A stretch of 64,000 nucleotides of DNA from Armatimonadota bacterium (lineage in GTDB: Bacteria > Armatimonadota > Fimbriimonadia > Fimbriimonadales > Fimbriimonadaceae), in NCBI GenBank assembly GCA_016125185.1, contig WGMG01000006.1, forward strand, positions 1,426,001-1,490,000, read 5' to 3'. A program made the position numbers and the translations under genes. The first letter of the stretch is position 1; every line of letters starts with the position of its first letter. This document shows positions 8,263-16,603 of this stretch, one piece after another. The notes below the pieces were generated by a model. That model saw nothing but the letters and a program-made list of their open reading frames with translations. It was not told the DNA's origin and made no database searches.

Positions 8263-8604
8263 ATGCCCGCCGATCAACTCAGTCTGACCTTTTCGGCTCT
8301 GGCCGACCCCACGAGGCGCGCGATTCTCTCGCGCCTCGCCCGGGGCGAGACGACCGTCTCCGAGTTGGCGAAGCCGTTCGATATGACCCTCCCCGCGATT
8401 TCTAAGCACCTTAAGGTTTTGGAGCGGGCGGGCCTGATCGAACGTGGACGGTCGGCTCAGCTCCGTCCGAGCCGAATTAACGCAAAGCCATTGGAAGACG
8501 TGTCGGACTGGGTTGAGCGGTATCGAATCCTTTGGGAAGAACGATTTGATCGGCTCGACGCCTACATCCAGGACATTCAACGTACACAGGGAAACCACCG
8601 CTAA
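8263..8604 (+). CDS. ArsR-family transcriptional repressor (ArsR/SRPBCC type)
   Basis: A winged-helix protein of 113 residues begins two bases after the DUF899 stop. The motif FSALADPTRRAILSRLARGE opens the domain. The recognition part is LPAISKHLKVLERAGLIERG and the C-terminus reads YRILWEERFDRLDAY. It lacks the cysteine metal site of ArsR/SmtB, as is usual for the subgroup encoded next to AHSA1 proteins. It is about as similar in motif order to the ArsR at 11636 as a paralogue would be. It probably autoregulates through the operator at 7341-7380; inducer unknown. Confidence 0.9.
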   Translation: MPADQLSLTFSALADPTRRAILSRLARGETTVSELAKPFDMTLPAISKHLKVLERAGLIERGRSAQLRPSRINAKPLEDVSDWVERYRILWEERFDRLDAYIQDIQRTQGNHR

Positions 8605-8622
8605 ACATCTAAGCTATCTATC

Positions 8623-9564
8623 ATGAGCAACGCCACTATTTCGACCATCGATCCAGAGAGCTTGGATCTCCTTATGTCCCGGACATTCGACGCTCCGCGC
8701 GACCTCGTGTGGCAAGCGTGGACGGACCCCAACATGCTGATGCGCTGGATCTGTCCGCACGGCTTTTCGGTCATGTATGCAAAGATCGACCTTCAGGTTG
8801 GAGGCGGTTGGAGCACGGCCATGCGGCATTCGGACGGTGACGAATACTTCATGGAAGGGACCTACCGCGAAATCGATCCGCCTAGAAGGCTGGTGATGAC
8901 CCACAAGTGGATGGGCGAGAACCGACCGGAGACCGATCCACTCAAGGATGGACTGATCACGGTCGACTTGGTGGAAATCGGCGGCAAGACGCTGATGACG
9001 TTCCGACACGCCGGTCTGCCATCCATCGAATCTCGAGAAGACCACCGAGGCGGATGGAACGGCGCCTTCGACCATCTCAACGAATTGGTGCGAACCCAGA
9101 CTCCCGAAGTGGCGGATCGCAGCATTCTGCTGTCGCGCACGGTTCGAGCGCCGAAGGAGGTCGTATTTGCGGCGTTCACCGAACCCGAACAGGTTGGAAA
9201 GTGGTGGGGACCGAACGGCTTTACCACCACGATCCACGAGATGGACGTTCGACCCGGCGGCGTGTGGCGGTTTATGATGCACGGCCCGGATGGAACCGAC
9301 TATCCGAATCGGATCACCTACATCGAGGTCGATCGACCCAATCGGTTGGTTTACGACCACACCGACGACCAGGAAGAACCACACATCCACTTCCGAGCAA
9401 CGGTCGAATTTCAGGAGGACGATAAGGGAGAGACGACGGTCACACTCCACACGGTCTTCGGTTCGCCGGAGGCACTAGCCGAGGTGATGAAGTTCGGCGC
9501 GGTCGAGGGTGGACGCCAGACTTTGGGCCGACTTTCGGAGTTTGTCGACTCGCTGAATTCGTAG
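8623..9564 (+). CDS. Tandem AHSA1/SRPBCC domain protein
   Basis: The 313-residue protein holds two START-like AHSA1 domains. The first (about 15-155) starts MSRTFDAPRDLVWQAWTDP; the second (about 165-312) starts LSRTVRAPKEVVFAAFTEP. The second domain carries KWWGPNGFTTTIHEMDVRPG and GGVWRFMMHGPDGTDYPN. These segments are nearly identical to the first domain, not the second, of the paralogue at 11970. AHSA1-like domains bind hydrophobic ligands in a cavity, and those beside ArsR genes are uncharacterised. It lies 18 bases after the ArsR gene in the same operon. Confidence 0.9.
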   Translation: MSNATISTIDPESLDLLMSRTFDAPRDLVWQAWTDPNMLMRWICPHGFSVMYAKIDLQVGGGWSTAMRHSDGDEYFMEGTYREIDPPRRLVMTHKWMGENRPETDPLKDGLITVDLVEIGGKTLMTFRHAGLPSIESREDHRGGWNGAFDHLNELVRTQTPEVADRSILLSRTVRAPKEVVFAAFTEPEQVGKWWGPNGFTTTIHEMDVRPGGVWRFMMHGPDGTDYPNRITYIEVDRPNRLVYDHTDDQEEPHIHFRATVEFQEDDKGETTVTLHTVFGSPEALAEVMKFGAVEGGRQTLGRLSEFVDSLNS

Positions 9565-9584
9565 AACCGAACAAGGAGAATCCT

Positions 9585-10013
9585 ATGAGCAATTCACCCG
9601 TAATCGTTCAATGGAAGGCGGCGGCCCCTTATCTGCTGAGCCTTCTGCGCATCTTCACCGGTCTAATCTTGGCTGTGTCGGGAACCATCATCCTCTTTGG
9701 TTTTCCGGCGGCGCCACCTGGACCGGGTGGTCCGATGCCGCCCCAAATGGTCGTCGGCGGCTGGCTGGAATTCATCGGCGGTCTGCTTCTGATGGTTGGT
9801 TTCCTGACCCGCCCAGTGGCATTCCTTCTCTCGGGAATGATGGCGGTTGCGTTCTTCCAGTTTCACTTCAAAGGCGAATGGCCAGCCGGCATTGTGCCAA
9901 ACCTCAATAACGGCATCCCGGCGGCGGTTCTTTGCTTCGTTTACCTGTTCTACTCGTCCGCCGGTGCGGGCAGGTGGAGCATCGACTCCGCCCGTGACAA
10001 GGGCGAATCCTAA
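9585..10013 (+). CDS. DoxX-family membrane protein
   Basis: This is a 142-residue protein with four hydrophobic helices. The first helix includes LLRIFTGLILAVSGTIILFG. The DoxX-typical phrases GWLEFIGGLLLMVGFLTRPVAF and FHFKGEWPAGIVPNLNNG follow, and the last helix ends in FYSSAGAGRWSIDS. DoxX proteins are linked to quinone-dependent thiosulfate oxidation in archaea, but most bacterial members have unknown roles in redox or membrane stress. It is the fifth gene in the operon begun at 7389, with AAGGAG upstream of its ATG. Confidence 0.9.
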   Translation: MSNSPVIVQWKAAAPYLLSLLRIFTGLILAVSGTIILFGFPAAPPGPGGPMPPQMVVGGWLEFIGGLLLMVGFLTRPVAFLLSGMMAVAFFQFHFKGEWPAGIVPNLNNGIPAAVLCFVYLFYSSAGAGRWSIDSARDKGES

Positions 10014-10022
10014 CTCACTCAT

Positions 10023-10517
10023 ATGACAACTGACGCGCAAACCATCGAATCGACAAAAAACGAGTTCGTCCGGGCCAAGAACGGCCTGCTGAACATCTTC
10101 GCCCACACCCCAGATGACCGAGTCAACTGGTCGCCCGCCAAGACGGCCCGCACGCCGGTCCACTTGATGGTCCATGCTGCGTCGGCGGTTCGAAACCTGC
10201 ATCATACGATGATGGGAACTCCGTTCCCAGTGCCGACTCCAGACGAAGCAGAGAAATACTTCCGTGATGAGGAGAGCCACTTTTCCACGCGTGAGCAAGC
10301 GCTGGAGAAGTTTACGACGGCCTGCGAGGACTTTGAGAAATGGATGGACGGCCTAGACGCCGGTCAGCTTGATACGGAAGTTAAGATGCCGTTCAATTTC
10401 GGCCAGATGGCGATTCGCAACGTCATGGGCTTCCCGGCCATGCACACGCAATGGCATCAAGCTCAGCTTGAGTACCTGCAGACAATCTACGGCGACATGG
10501 ACTGGCACATGGGCTAA
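10023..10517 (+). CDS. DinB-superfamily protein
   Basis: This 164-residue four-helix protein has the DinB pattern: an opening helix then LLNIFAHTPDDRVNWSPAKTA, the first metal histidine in LMVHAASAV, and the second pair in MHTQWHQAQLEYLQTIYG. Superfamily members are metal-dependent thiol or amide transferases (BstA, MSMEG-type) or have no known reaction. It is the last gene of the operon, nine bases after DoxX, and is followed by a strong terminator. It is one of four DinB-type genes in this window. Confidence 0.85.
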   Translation: MTTDAQTIESTKNEFVRAKNGLLNIFAHTPDDRVNWSPAKTARTPVHLMVHAASAVRNLHHTMMGTPFPVPTPDEAEKYFRDEESHFSTREQALEKFTTACEDFEKWMDGLDAGQLDTEVKMPFNFGQMAIRNVMGFPAMHTQWHQAQLEYLQTIYGDMDWHMG

Positions 10518-10521
10518 CCGT

Positions 10522-10559
10522 AACGCCTCTCGGCCCTGGGGTCGAGAGGCGTTTTTTTT
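10522..10559 (+). terminator. Rho-independent terminator of the DUF899/ArsR operon
   Basis: An 11-base stem (AACGCCTCTCG and its complement) with a 10-base loop is followed by a run of eight Ts. It begins five bases after the DinB stop codon. Confidence 0.95.
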
Positions 10560-10563
10560 GCAT

Positions 10564-11469
10564 TTACTGCTTGCGGCGACGAAGGAGCGCCACAGCGCCG
10601 AGCCCGAGAACCAAGAGGCTAGCGGGTTCGGGTACAGGAGCCGAGAGCTCGCTAAAGAACCGTCCGCTACCTGTATAGACCTGAGTCGAACCGCCGGTAG
10701 TTACGTTGAACACAAATGCTCCACTACTGTTGGAATAGAGAATATTGCCGTTGCCCAACTGGTAGACGCCGCGGTTGCCGGTGCCTGGTCCGATCGATCC
10801 AAGCGACGAACCGTCGGCAGAGTTCAGAATAGCGATACCGCCGCTCGAAAAACACGAGGCCAGCACGTTTCCATTGGCATCGTAATTCATCTGCTCGACG
10901 AAGTTTGTGTCGGTGCCATCGTGGAAGGTGCCCAGCGAGCTTCCACCCAACGAATATTTGTGAATATCGTCGCTCGAGTTGTTGGAACCGACCAGCATGC
11001 CGCCTTGATACGAAAGAATCGAGAAAGGCCCGGAGGCTTCTGGCGTCGCGAAACTACCAAGGAATCCACCGGAGGTGTCGTATTCCACGATCGCCGGACC
11101 TGGTGCATTGTTGGAGGTGCCTGCGTTGCAGACGTAGACCGTGTTGCCGATCAGCGATAGGCCACGAACGTTATCGAGTCCTCCAGAAATCTGCCCCAAT
11201 GACGTCCCCGTCATGCTCCATCGAGAGACGCGATCACCGACCTGCTCCGAAACCCAGATTTCGTTTCCAACTTGAATTGCTTGAATCGGTGTGCCCCCAG
11301 CCAAACCGAATAGATTGGAATTGATCACGCTTCCATCGAATGGATCGAAAGAAACGAGCCGGTTGTTCCCGCTATCCGGCATGATGAGTGTGGTTTGCGC
11401 AAAGGCTCCAGCGGTAACGCCAAGAGCCAGAAAGAATAGTGCCGCTTTCTTCATGGTTGATAACCCCAT
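10564..11469 (-). CDS. PEP-CTERM exported protein with propeller-like repeats
   Basis: The 301-residue protein has a signal peptide (KKAALFFLALGVTAGAFAQ) and ends with a PEP-CTERM sorting tail: VPEPASLLVLGLGAVALLRR then RKQ. The middle consists of Gly/Ser/Asn-rich repeats of about 40 residues such as ISGGLDNVRGLSLIGNTVY, compatible with a small beta-propeller. PEP-CTERM proteins are processed by exosortases and usually go to the outer surface or exopolysaccharide matrix. No exosortase gene is in this window. The ATG at 11469 has AAGGAAG upstream; an in-frame ATG at 11454 is the alternative. Confidence 0.88.
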   Translation of the reverse strand: MGLSTMKKAALFFLALGVTAGAFAQTTLIMPDSGNNRLVSFDPFDGSVINSNLFGLAGGTPIQAIQVGNEIWVSEQVGDRVSRWSMTGTSLGQISGGLDNVRGLSLIGNTVYVCNAGTSNNAPGPAIVEYDTSGGFLGSFATPEASGPFSILSYQGGMLVGSNNSSDDIHKYSLGGSSLGTFHDGTDTNFVEQMNYDANGNVLASCFSSGGIAILNSADGSSLGSIGPGTGNRGVYQLGNGNILYSNSSGAFVFNVTTGGSTQVYTGSGRFFSELSAPVPEPASLLVLGLGAVALLRRRKQ

Positions 11470-11576
11470 GCTTCCTTGCAGGCTGAATGAGAAGTCCTTC
11501 CCTCCCCAAAAGTCTAACATGATTGCGATTTCTGGGTTGGGCGAGCAGCTGATTCGTCATTCCTCGACAAAAGTTC

Positions 11577-11604
11577 TTGACATCATTCAGAAAGAGGATA
11601 TAAT
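11577..11604 (+). promoter_or_regulatory. Sigma-70-type promoter of the second ArsR locus
   Basis: TTGACA (11577-11582) and TATAAT (11599-11604) are separated by 16 bases. The sequence around the -10 and just after it can be aligned with the promoter at 7334-7358 (TATxATACCAA then a palindrome). Confidence 0.85.
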
Positions 11605-11611
11605 ACCAACA

Positions 11612-11623
11612 GGTTATATAACC
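11612..11623 (+). promoter_or_regulatory. Palindromic operator GGTTATATAACC
   Basis: This perfect 12-base palindrome starts eight bases after the -10 element and ends 12 bases before the ArsR start codon. It corresponds in position and sequence to the operator at 7341-7380. The Shine-Dalgarno AAAAGGA follows immediately, so a bound repressor would block both polymerase and, on the mRNA side, nothing else is needed. Binding by the adjacent ArsR is inferred. Confidence 0.7.
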
Positions 11624-11635
11624 AAAAGGAAATAT

Positions 11636-11986
11636 ATGACGACGGATACGCTGAGCGATATCTTTGGGGCTTTGGCTGACCCCACACGGCGAGCGATCCT
11701 TGAGGAACTGACTCAAGGGCCGAGGCCGATGGGGGTGATTGCAAGACAGTTTTCGATCAGCGGCCCGGCGGTGACCAAACACCTCAAAGTTCTCGAACGA
11801 GCCGGCCTGGTGCGGTCCAACCGGAAGGCCCAATCTCGGCTACGAAGCCTGGATGCGACACGGTTGGAAGAAGCGCAGCAGTATATTGAGAACTATCGCC
11901 AGTATTGGGAGCAGAGCTTTTACCGACTCGATTCCTTTCTTTTTGGACTTCAGACCAAGGAAATCAACGATGACAACAACCATTGA
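11636..11986 (+). CDS. ArsR-family transcriptional repressor (second locus)
   Basis: This 116-residue winged-helix protein opens FGALADPTRRAILEELTQGP. Its recognition region is ISGPAVTKHLKVLERAGLV and its C-terminal helix reads YRQYWEQSFYRLDSF. It is clearly paralogous to the ArsR at 8263 and likewise lacks a metal-binding cysteine motif. It is the first gene of its operon and lies directly behind a consensus promoter with a palindrome. Its end overlaps the next gene by 17 bases. Confidence 0.9.
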   Translation: MTTDTLSDIFGALADPTRRAILEELTQGPRPMGVIARQFSISGPAVTKHLKVLERAGLVRSNRKAQSRLRSLDATRLEEAQQYIENYRQYWEQSFYRLDSFLFGLQTKEINDDNNH

Positions 11987-12911
11987 TCCGACTCGCGAAC
12001 TCGTGGTGACACGAGAGTTCGGCGCTCCCCGAGATTTGGTCCTCAAAATGTGGTCCGATCCGGCCATGATCACCCATTGGTGGGGGCCGTTTGGCTTTAC
12101 CACGACTACTCACGAGATGGATTTTCGGCCCGGCGGCGTGTGGCGGTTCACCATGCATGGTCCAGACGGAACGGACTATCCAAACTTCATCCGATACGTG
12201 AAGACAGGGCCGGACCAGATCGAGTACGACCACGGCTGCGACAGCAGGTCGGTGGACTTCCATGTAGTCGTCACGCTAGAGGAGAAGGTGGGCGGTAAAA
12301 CATCCATGGAGTTCCGTATGGTCTTCCCGTCGGTCGAGGAGAGAACCAGAATCGTAGAAACCTACGGCGCGGACAAGGGACTTTTCCAAACCGTTACTCG
12401 CCTAGATACCCTTTTGGCCGACAAGCAGGCGGAGGACGAGCCTTTCAAGATGGCGCTGTCGCTTCCCTCTCCAACCGAAATCCGCACGGTGAGATCGCTT
12501 CGTGCCCCGAAGGAGTTGGTTTTCGAAGCCTTTACGAATCCCGACTACATCCGCCGCTGGCAAGGTCCGCGGGACATCGTCTGCACCGAGTGCACCTTCG
12601 ATGCACGGGTTGGTGGCCGCTGGACGATGACTCACGAACGAGCCGGAGAGAAGTACCGCTTCAGCGGTGAGATTCTGGAAATCTCCCGCCCCGATCGATT
12701 GGTCGGAACCTTTCAATACGAGGACTACGATCCGTTGACCAATACGACCACATTTGAGGAGAAGGACGGCATCACGCGGGTCACGACGATCAGTTCGTTT
12801 ACGACGACCGAGAACCGCGACGGCATGCTCTATTCGGGCATGGAGCACGGAATGGTCGAGGGATACGAGCGCTTGCAGGAGATTTTCGATACCGAAGGAG
12901 CAAACAACTAA
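11970..12911 (+). CDS. Tandem AHSA1/SRPBCC domain protein (second locus)
   Basis: The 313-residue protein has two AHSA1 domains. Domain 1 (about 8-150) begins LVVTREFGAPRDLVLKMWSD and has THWWGPFGFTTTTHEMDFRP. Domain 2 (about 165-310) begins TVRSLRAPKELVFEAFTNPD and has GGRWTMTHERAGEKYRFSG. Domain 1 is the close relative of domain 2 in the protein at 8623, so the order of the two domain types differs between the paralogues. The ATG at 11970 lies inside the ArsR gene, which implies coupled translation. No ligand is known. Confidence 0.9.
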   Translation: MTTTIDPTRELVVTREFGAPRDLVLKMWSDPAMITHWWGPFGFTTTTHEMDFRPGGVWRFTMHGPDGTDYPNFIRYVKTGPDQIEYDHGCDSRSVDFHVVVTLEEKVGGKTSMEFRMVFPSVEERTRIVETYGADKGLFQTVTRLDTLLADKQAEDEPFKMALSLPSPTEIRTVRSLRAPKELVFEAFTNPDYIRRWQGPRDIVCTECTFDARVGGRWTMTHERAGEKYRFSGEILEISRPDRLVGTFQYEDYDPLTNTTTFEEKDGITRVTTISSFTTTENRDGMLYSGMEHGMVEGYERLQEIFDTEGANN

Positions 12912-13378
12912 TGTCAGAAAAGATCACGCCATTTCTGTGGTTCGACGGCAATGCCGAAGACGCCGCGAACTTCTACGTTTCCGTCTTCAGGGACGCCAAG
13001 ATCAAGCATGTCTCCCGCATGGGCGGCGATGGGGACGTCATGGTCGCCGGATTCGAAATTCTCGGCCAGGACTTCATCGCCCTTAACGGCCGACCGAAGA
13101 GCATCGCCTTTACCGAGGCGACCTCCTTTATGATCCATTGTGCCGACCAAGCCGAAGTGGACCACTACTGGTCTCACTTGACCGCGGACGGCGGCGAGGA
13201 GTCGATGTGCGGATGGCTGAAGGATAAGTTCGGCGTTTCGTGGCAGGTGACGCCGAATCGGCTGATGGAGCTGATGAGCGATCCCGATCCATCGAAAGCG
13301 GGACGCGTTATGAACGCGATGATGGGAATGCGAAAGATCGTCATCGCCGACCTAGAGAAGGCGGCGGAGGGAGGCTAA
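12911..13378 (+). CDS. PhnB-like VOC-superfamily protein
   Basis: This 155-residue protein belongs to the PhnB/3-demethylubiquinone-methyltransferase-like branch of the vicinal oxygen chelate fold. It opens ITPFLWFDGNAEDAANFYVS and then shows VAGFEILGQDFIALNGRP. It ends with the typical GWLKDKFGVSWQVTPNRL and DPSKAGRVMNAMMGMRKIV. Members of this branch lack a proven enzyme activity. Its ATG shares one base with the stop of the AHSA1 gene (TAATG). It is a common partner of ArsR/AHSA1 operons. Confidence 0.9.
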   Translation: MSEKITPFLWFDGNAEDAANFYVSVFRDAKIKHVSRMGGDGDVMVAGFEILGQDFIALNGRPKSIAFTEATSFMIHCADQAEVDHYWSHLTADGGEESMCGWLKDKFGVSWQVTPNRLMELMSDPDPSKAGRVMNAMMGMRKIVIADLEKAAEGG

Positions 13379-13385
13379 GCCTCCC
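13369..13385. terminator. Hairpin centred on two convergent stop codons
   Basis: GGGAGGC (13369-13375) and GCCTCCC (13379-13385) flank a TAA loop. The loop is itself the stop codon of the VOC gene and overlaps the TAG of the DinB gene on the other strand. Being symmetric it could serve both transcripts, though there is no T-run on either side. Confidence 0.45.
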
Positions 13386-13860
13386 AGTCGTAAGGGTTGT
13401 CGCCTCTCATCCACAGATAGGAGACCAATTGCCCGGCGTGATAGGACTCGTGCCGGGCAATAAATCGAAAGAGATCTTCTATCGTGACCACGTCGAGATC
13501 GAGGTATTCGGCAAATCCAGCCGAGACCTCAACCGGAGTCTGTAGTCCTTCGTCGCCGACGTTTCGCAAAAGCGTCAGAGTCGCCTGACGGACTTCGTCA
13601 GTTTTCTGCCGCAAGCAATCGACGGTTTTCGTCGCCCAAAACGGAGCATCGACGACGTCGTTCTCAGGCCTTGGCAAAGCTTGAATTAGATACTGGAGCG
13701 ACGTTTCGGTTCCCAAGATTTCAACGAATTGGCCCTTCACCGTGCGCATGCCATCGGCCGGAGCCCATTCGAGCATCTCGTCAGAAAGCCGAGGGAATAC
13801 CTCGGCGAGGTCCGTCCTCACCGACGAAAGGCTAGCCTGAATTGACCGAATAGTAGTCAC
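13375..13860 (-). CDS. DinB-superfamily protein
   Basis: This four-helix protein of 161 residues has the DinB signature near its end: LFRFIARHESYHAGQLVSYL, containing the last two metal histidines. The earlier phrase RLSDEMLEWAPADGMRTVKG matches the loop after helix 1. Length and order fit the family, which includes metal-dependent thiol transferases. It is convergent with the VOC gene; the two stops overlap by four bases. It is one of four such proteins here, and the copies are quite divergent from each other. Confidence 0.85.
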   Translation of the reverse strand: MTTIRSIQASLSSVRTDLAEVFPRLSDEMLEWAPADGMRTVKGQFVEILGTETSLQYLIQALPRPENDVVDAPFWATKTVDCLRQKTDEVRQATLTLLRNVGDEGLQTPVEVSAGFAEYLDLDVVTIEDLFRFIARHESYHAGQLVSYLWMRGDNPYDWEA

Positions 13861-14005
13861 TCGTCTAGTATGGACTATTCATTATGGCTTTTGCGATTCA
13901 GGACCTCAGGTTACGCAAGAGATTGTCCCGTAAGCCGGGTACTGAACCTACAGAAAGCTGTTACTTTTGACGATAAGGTACTTGGTAGGTACCCCCTTCC
14001 GGACC

Positions 14006-16051
14006 ATGATCTCCCTTCGTACTCAGATTCTAGCCTGCATGTTAGCCTTTGGCGCGCAATCCTTTGGACAAGAAGCGACGCAGGTCCTTCACGATACGGA
14101 AGCGAAAGACTCCACGCAGGGCCAACAGGGCGACCTTGGGGCCATGGGCCTAGAGGACCTCATGAACGTCAAGGTTGGCGGCGGAACGATGCCGATCCGT
14201 GACCTCAAGGACGTCACGGCTTCGATGTACGTTTTGACGGCTGCCGACATCAAAAAATCGGGGGCGACCAACGTTCCCGACATGCTTCGCTTGGTTCCGG
14301 GCGTATCGGTCGCGCAGGTTGACAACAACAAGTGGATGGTGGCGATCCGCGGGTTTTCTTCGCGGTTTAACAATAAGCTTCAAGTGCTGATCGACGGTCG
14401 AAGCATTTACTCGCCCGCGTTCTCCGGTGTGTATTGGGATCAGATCGGCCTGACGCCGGACGAGATCGAGCGGATCGAAGTGATTCGTGGCTCCGACGGT
14501 TCGCTTTGGGGTTCCAACGCGGTCAACGGCATCATCAACATCGTGACCAAGAATTCGTCTGACACACAGGGCGGTCTTTTGCAGGAGCAAGTGACGACCC
14601 ACATGGCCGGCGACCATTACTTCCGGCTTGGATCCACGACTAAGAACGGCAACACTTTCCGGTTTACGGCCCGATCTGAGAGGTTCGGCCAGTCGGAGGC
14701 TCAAAACTACCCATCACCAGATGCCTCCGAGAGCAATTGGCTTCACTTCCGGTCGGATTCGAAGCTATCGGCACGCGATTCCCTGACGGTGACGAGTTCC
14801 TACTTCAACGGCAAAGAGGGGCAATCGACCCTGGTGCCGACCCTCGACAATCCGATGCAAATTGTGGATTCCCGATTCCCGGTTTCGGAGTTCAATACAT
14901 CGGCCTCGTTGGTGACTCAGCATTCCGACCGCCAGGTATCCGAGGTGAAGGCGAACTACAACCGAGATGTCCGTCTGGCTCCCGAGTTTGGGATGGACAT
15001 CGCGACCCTCGATCTTGGCTACAACCATTCCACCAAGCTGGATGAAAAGAGTTCGATTTTCTACGGAACCGCCTTCCGACAGGTTGACGGGCACGTAACG
15101 GGGAGCACCGACATTTGGCCGACGCGACCCTACTTCAATCCGTCGACTTTTTCGGCGTACGGACAGTACGAGAAAGACCTCGGGCCGCGAACCCAGTTCA
15201 CCTTTGGTTCAACTATCGAGCACAATGCGTACAGCGGCTGGGAAGTGCAACCGAGCGCCCGCCTACTTTGCCGCAAGGACCCGACTGAGTCTTATTGGTT
15301 CTCGATCTCGCGGGCGGTGCGGACACCTTCGCCAGCAGACACCAATGCCAGCTTTCTTTTCGGTATTAGTCAGGACCCGGATTCCGGTTTGCCGGTTCGA
15401 ATCATTGGCATCACTGACGATCAATTCAAGTCGGAAGCCGTGGTCAGCTTGGAAACTGGCTGGCGCAAGCAAGAGTCGGACAAGCTCAATCTCGATATCA
15501 CCGCGTTTTACAACGACTACACGAACCTGCGAAGCATCGAATTCGTTGACAACCAGGTGGTGATGGATGCCACGCCTCATATTGATTCCAACTACATTTT
15601 CCGCAACAGCGTGAGCGCCCACACGTACGGGGCCGAAGCGTCCATCGGGTATCGGGCCAACGACCTTTGGAATCTCACGGGCAATCTCTCGTACATTGGG
15701 GACCACTTCTCGCTGCGGAACGGAGCGATTCAGCCTTTTCCGCTGGCGGGGGTGGATGGCAGTGGGAGCGTGCCCAAGTGGATGGCCAACATTCGATCCT
15801 CCTGGATTCTGAACGACACCTCCGATTTCGACCTCTCGGCCTACTACACATCGGCTAACCCCGTTTTCAACCTTCCTGCCTACACTCGGGTGGACGCTCG
15901 CTATTCGGCGAAACTGCCGAACAACTGGCACCTGACTTTGATGGGTCAGAACCTATTGGGACCGAGCCACCTGGAAGGAACGACTTCCTTTAGCGAGGTA
16001 CCGATGCGAGTTCGGCGAACTCTCTCGCTGCAGATTGGATATCGGTTCTAA
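14006..16051 (+). CDS. TonB-dependent outer-membrane receptor
   Basis: The 681-residue protein has a signal peptide (about residues 1-22), a plug domain, and a C-terminal 22-strand barrel ending in the aromatic residue of LSLQIGYRF. The plug shows VLTAADIKKSGATNVPDMLR, LVPGVSVAQVDNNKWMVAIR, VLIDGRSIYSP and IERIEVIRGSDGSLWGSNAV. There is no obvious TonB-linked signalling domain at the N-terminus. The ATG at 14006 is used; a TTG at 13967 would add 13 residues. It is followed after four bases by a YfiR gene and then a hybrid kinase. That suggests substrate uptake or sensing coupled to signalling, but the ligand is unknown. Confidence 0.9.
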   Translation: MISLRTQILACMLAFGAQSFGQEATQVLHDTEAKDSTQGQQGDLGAMGLEDLMNVKVGGGTMPIRDLKDVTASMYVLTAADIKKSGATNVPDMLRLVPGVSVAQVDNNKWMVAIRGFSSRFNNKLQVLIDGRSIYSPAFSGVYWDQIGLTPDEIERIEVIRGSDGSLWGSNAVNGIINIVTKNSSDTQGGLLQEQVTTHMAGDHYFRLGSTTKNGNTFRFTARSERFGQSEAQNYPSPDASESNWLHFRSDSKLSARDSLTVTSSYFNGKEGQSTLVPTLDNPMQIVDSRFPVSEFNTSASLVTQHSDRQVSEVKANYNRDVRLAPEFGMDIATLDLGYNHSTKLDEKSSIFYGTAFRQVDGHVTGSTDIWPTRPYFNPSTFSAYGQYEKDLGPRTQFTFGSTIEHNAYSGWEVQPSARLLCRKDPTESYWFSISRAVRTPSPADTNASFLFGISQDPDSGLPVRIIGITDDQFKSEAVVSLETGWRKQESDKLNLDITAFYNDYTNLRSIEFVDNQVVMDATPHIDSNYIFRNSVSAHTYGAEASIGYRANDLWNLTGNLSYIGDHFSLRNGAIQPFPLAGVDGSGSVPKWMANIRSSWILNDTSDFDLSAYYTSANPVFNLPAYTRVDARYSAKLPNNWHLTLMGQNLLGPSHLEGTTSFSEVPMRVRRTLSLQIGYRF

Positions 16052-16055
16052 AACA

Positions 16056-16595
16056 ATGATGTTTCACCTTTCTTCCGCGATCCATACTCCGAGCCTGCTA
16101 AGGCTCGCCGTCGGAGCGTCGATTCTGACCGGACTAACGGCAGCATCGGCGGCTGCGCAGGAGAACGAATACTCGGTGAAGGCAGCATTTTTGATCAACT
16201 TCCTGAAGTTTATCGACTGGCCGGGAGGATCAGGCCCCTATGTCATCGAGGTTGCGGGCAAGAATCCCTTTGGATCGACCCTCGACAAAATGGTCGAGAA
16301 CCGCACGATTAATGGCAGAAAGGTTGTGGTGCAGTATGGGCATAGCTCGGGTCTCACCCCTTCGATCTTGTTTGTTCCGGCATCCGAGTCCGAGCATTTT
16401 GGCGACTACCTGCAATATCAGTCGAAGCCGATCGTGGTCGTAGGGGAATCGGCCGGATTTGCTTCTAAGTACGGCGTCATCAACTTTGTGCGCGACCACG
16501 ACCGAGTCGCATTTGAAATCAACGCCCGCCGAGCCAAGAGTTCCGGCGTCAAAGTCAGTTCTCGCCTACTCCAGTTGGCGAAGATCGTCGATTAG
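16056..16595 (+). CDS. YfiR-family (DUF4154) periplasmic protein
   Basis: This 179-residue protein has a signal peptide (LRLAVGASILTGLTAASAAA) followed by the family hallmark YSVKAAFLINFLKFIDWP. Later it shows ILFVPASESEHF, PIVVVGESAGFASKYGVINF and the C-terminal SSGVKVSSRLLQLAKIVD. YfiR in Pseudomonas is a periplasmic inhibitor of a membrane signalling protein; here the likely partner is the downstream CHASE8 kinase, which is an inference. The ATG at 16056 is used; it lies five bases after the TonB receptor stop and nine bases separate it from the kinase. Confidence 0.9.
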   Translation: MMFHLSSAIHTPSLLRLAVGASILTGLTAASAAAQENEYSVKAAFLINFLKFIDWPGGSGPYVIEVAGKNPFGSTLDKMVENRTINGRKVVVQYGHSSGLTPSILFVPASESEHFGDYLQYQSKPIVVVGESAGFASKYGVINFVRDHDRVAFEINARRAKSSGVKVSSRLLQLAKIVD

Positions 16596-16603
16596 GGATT
16601 ATT

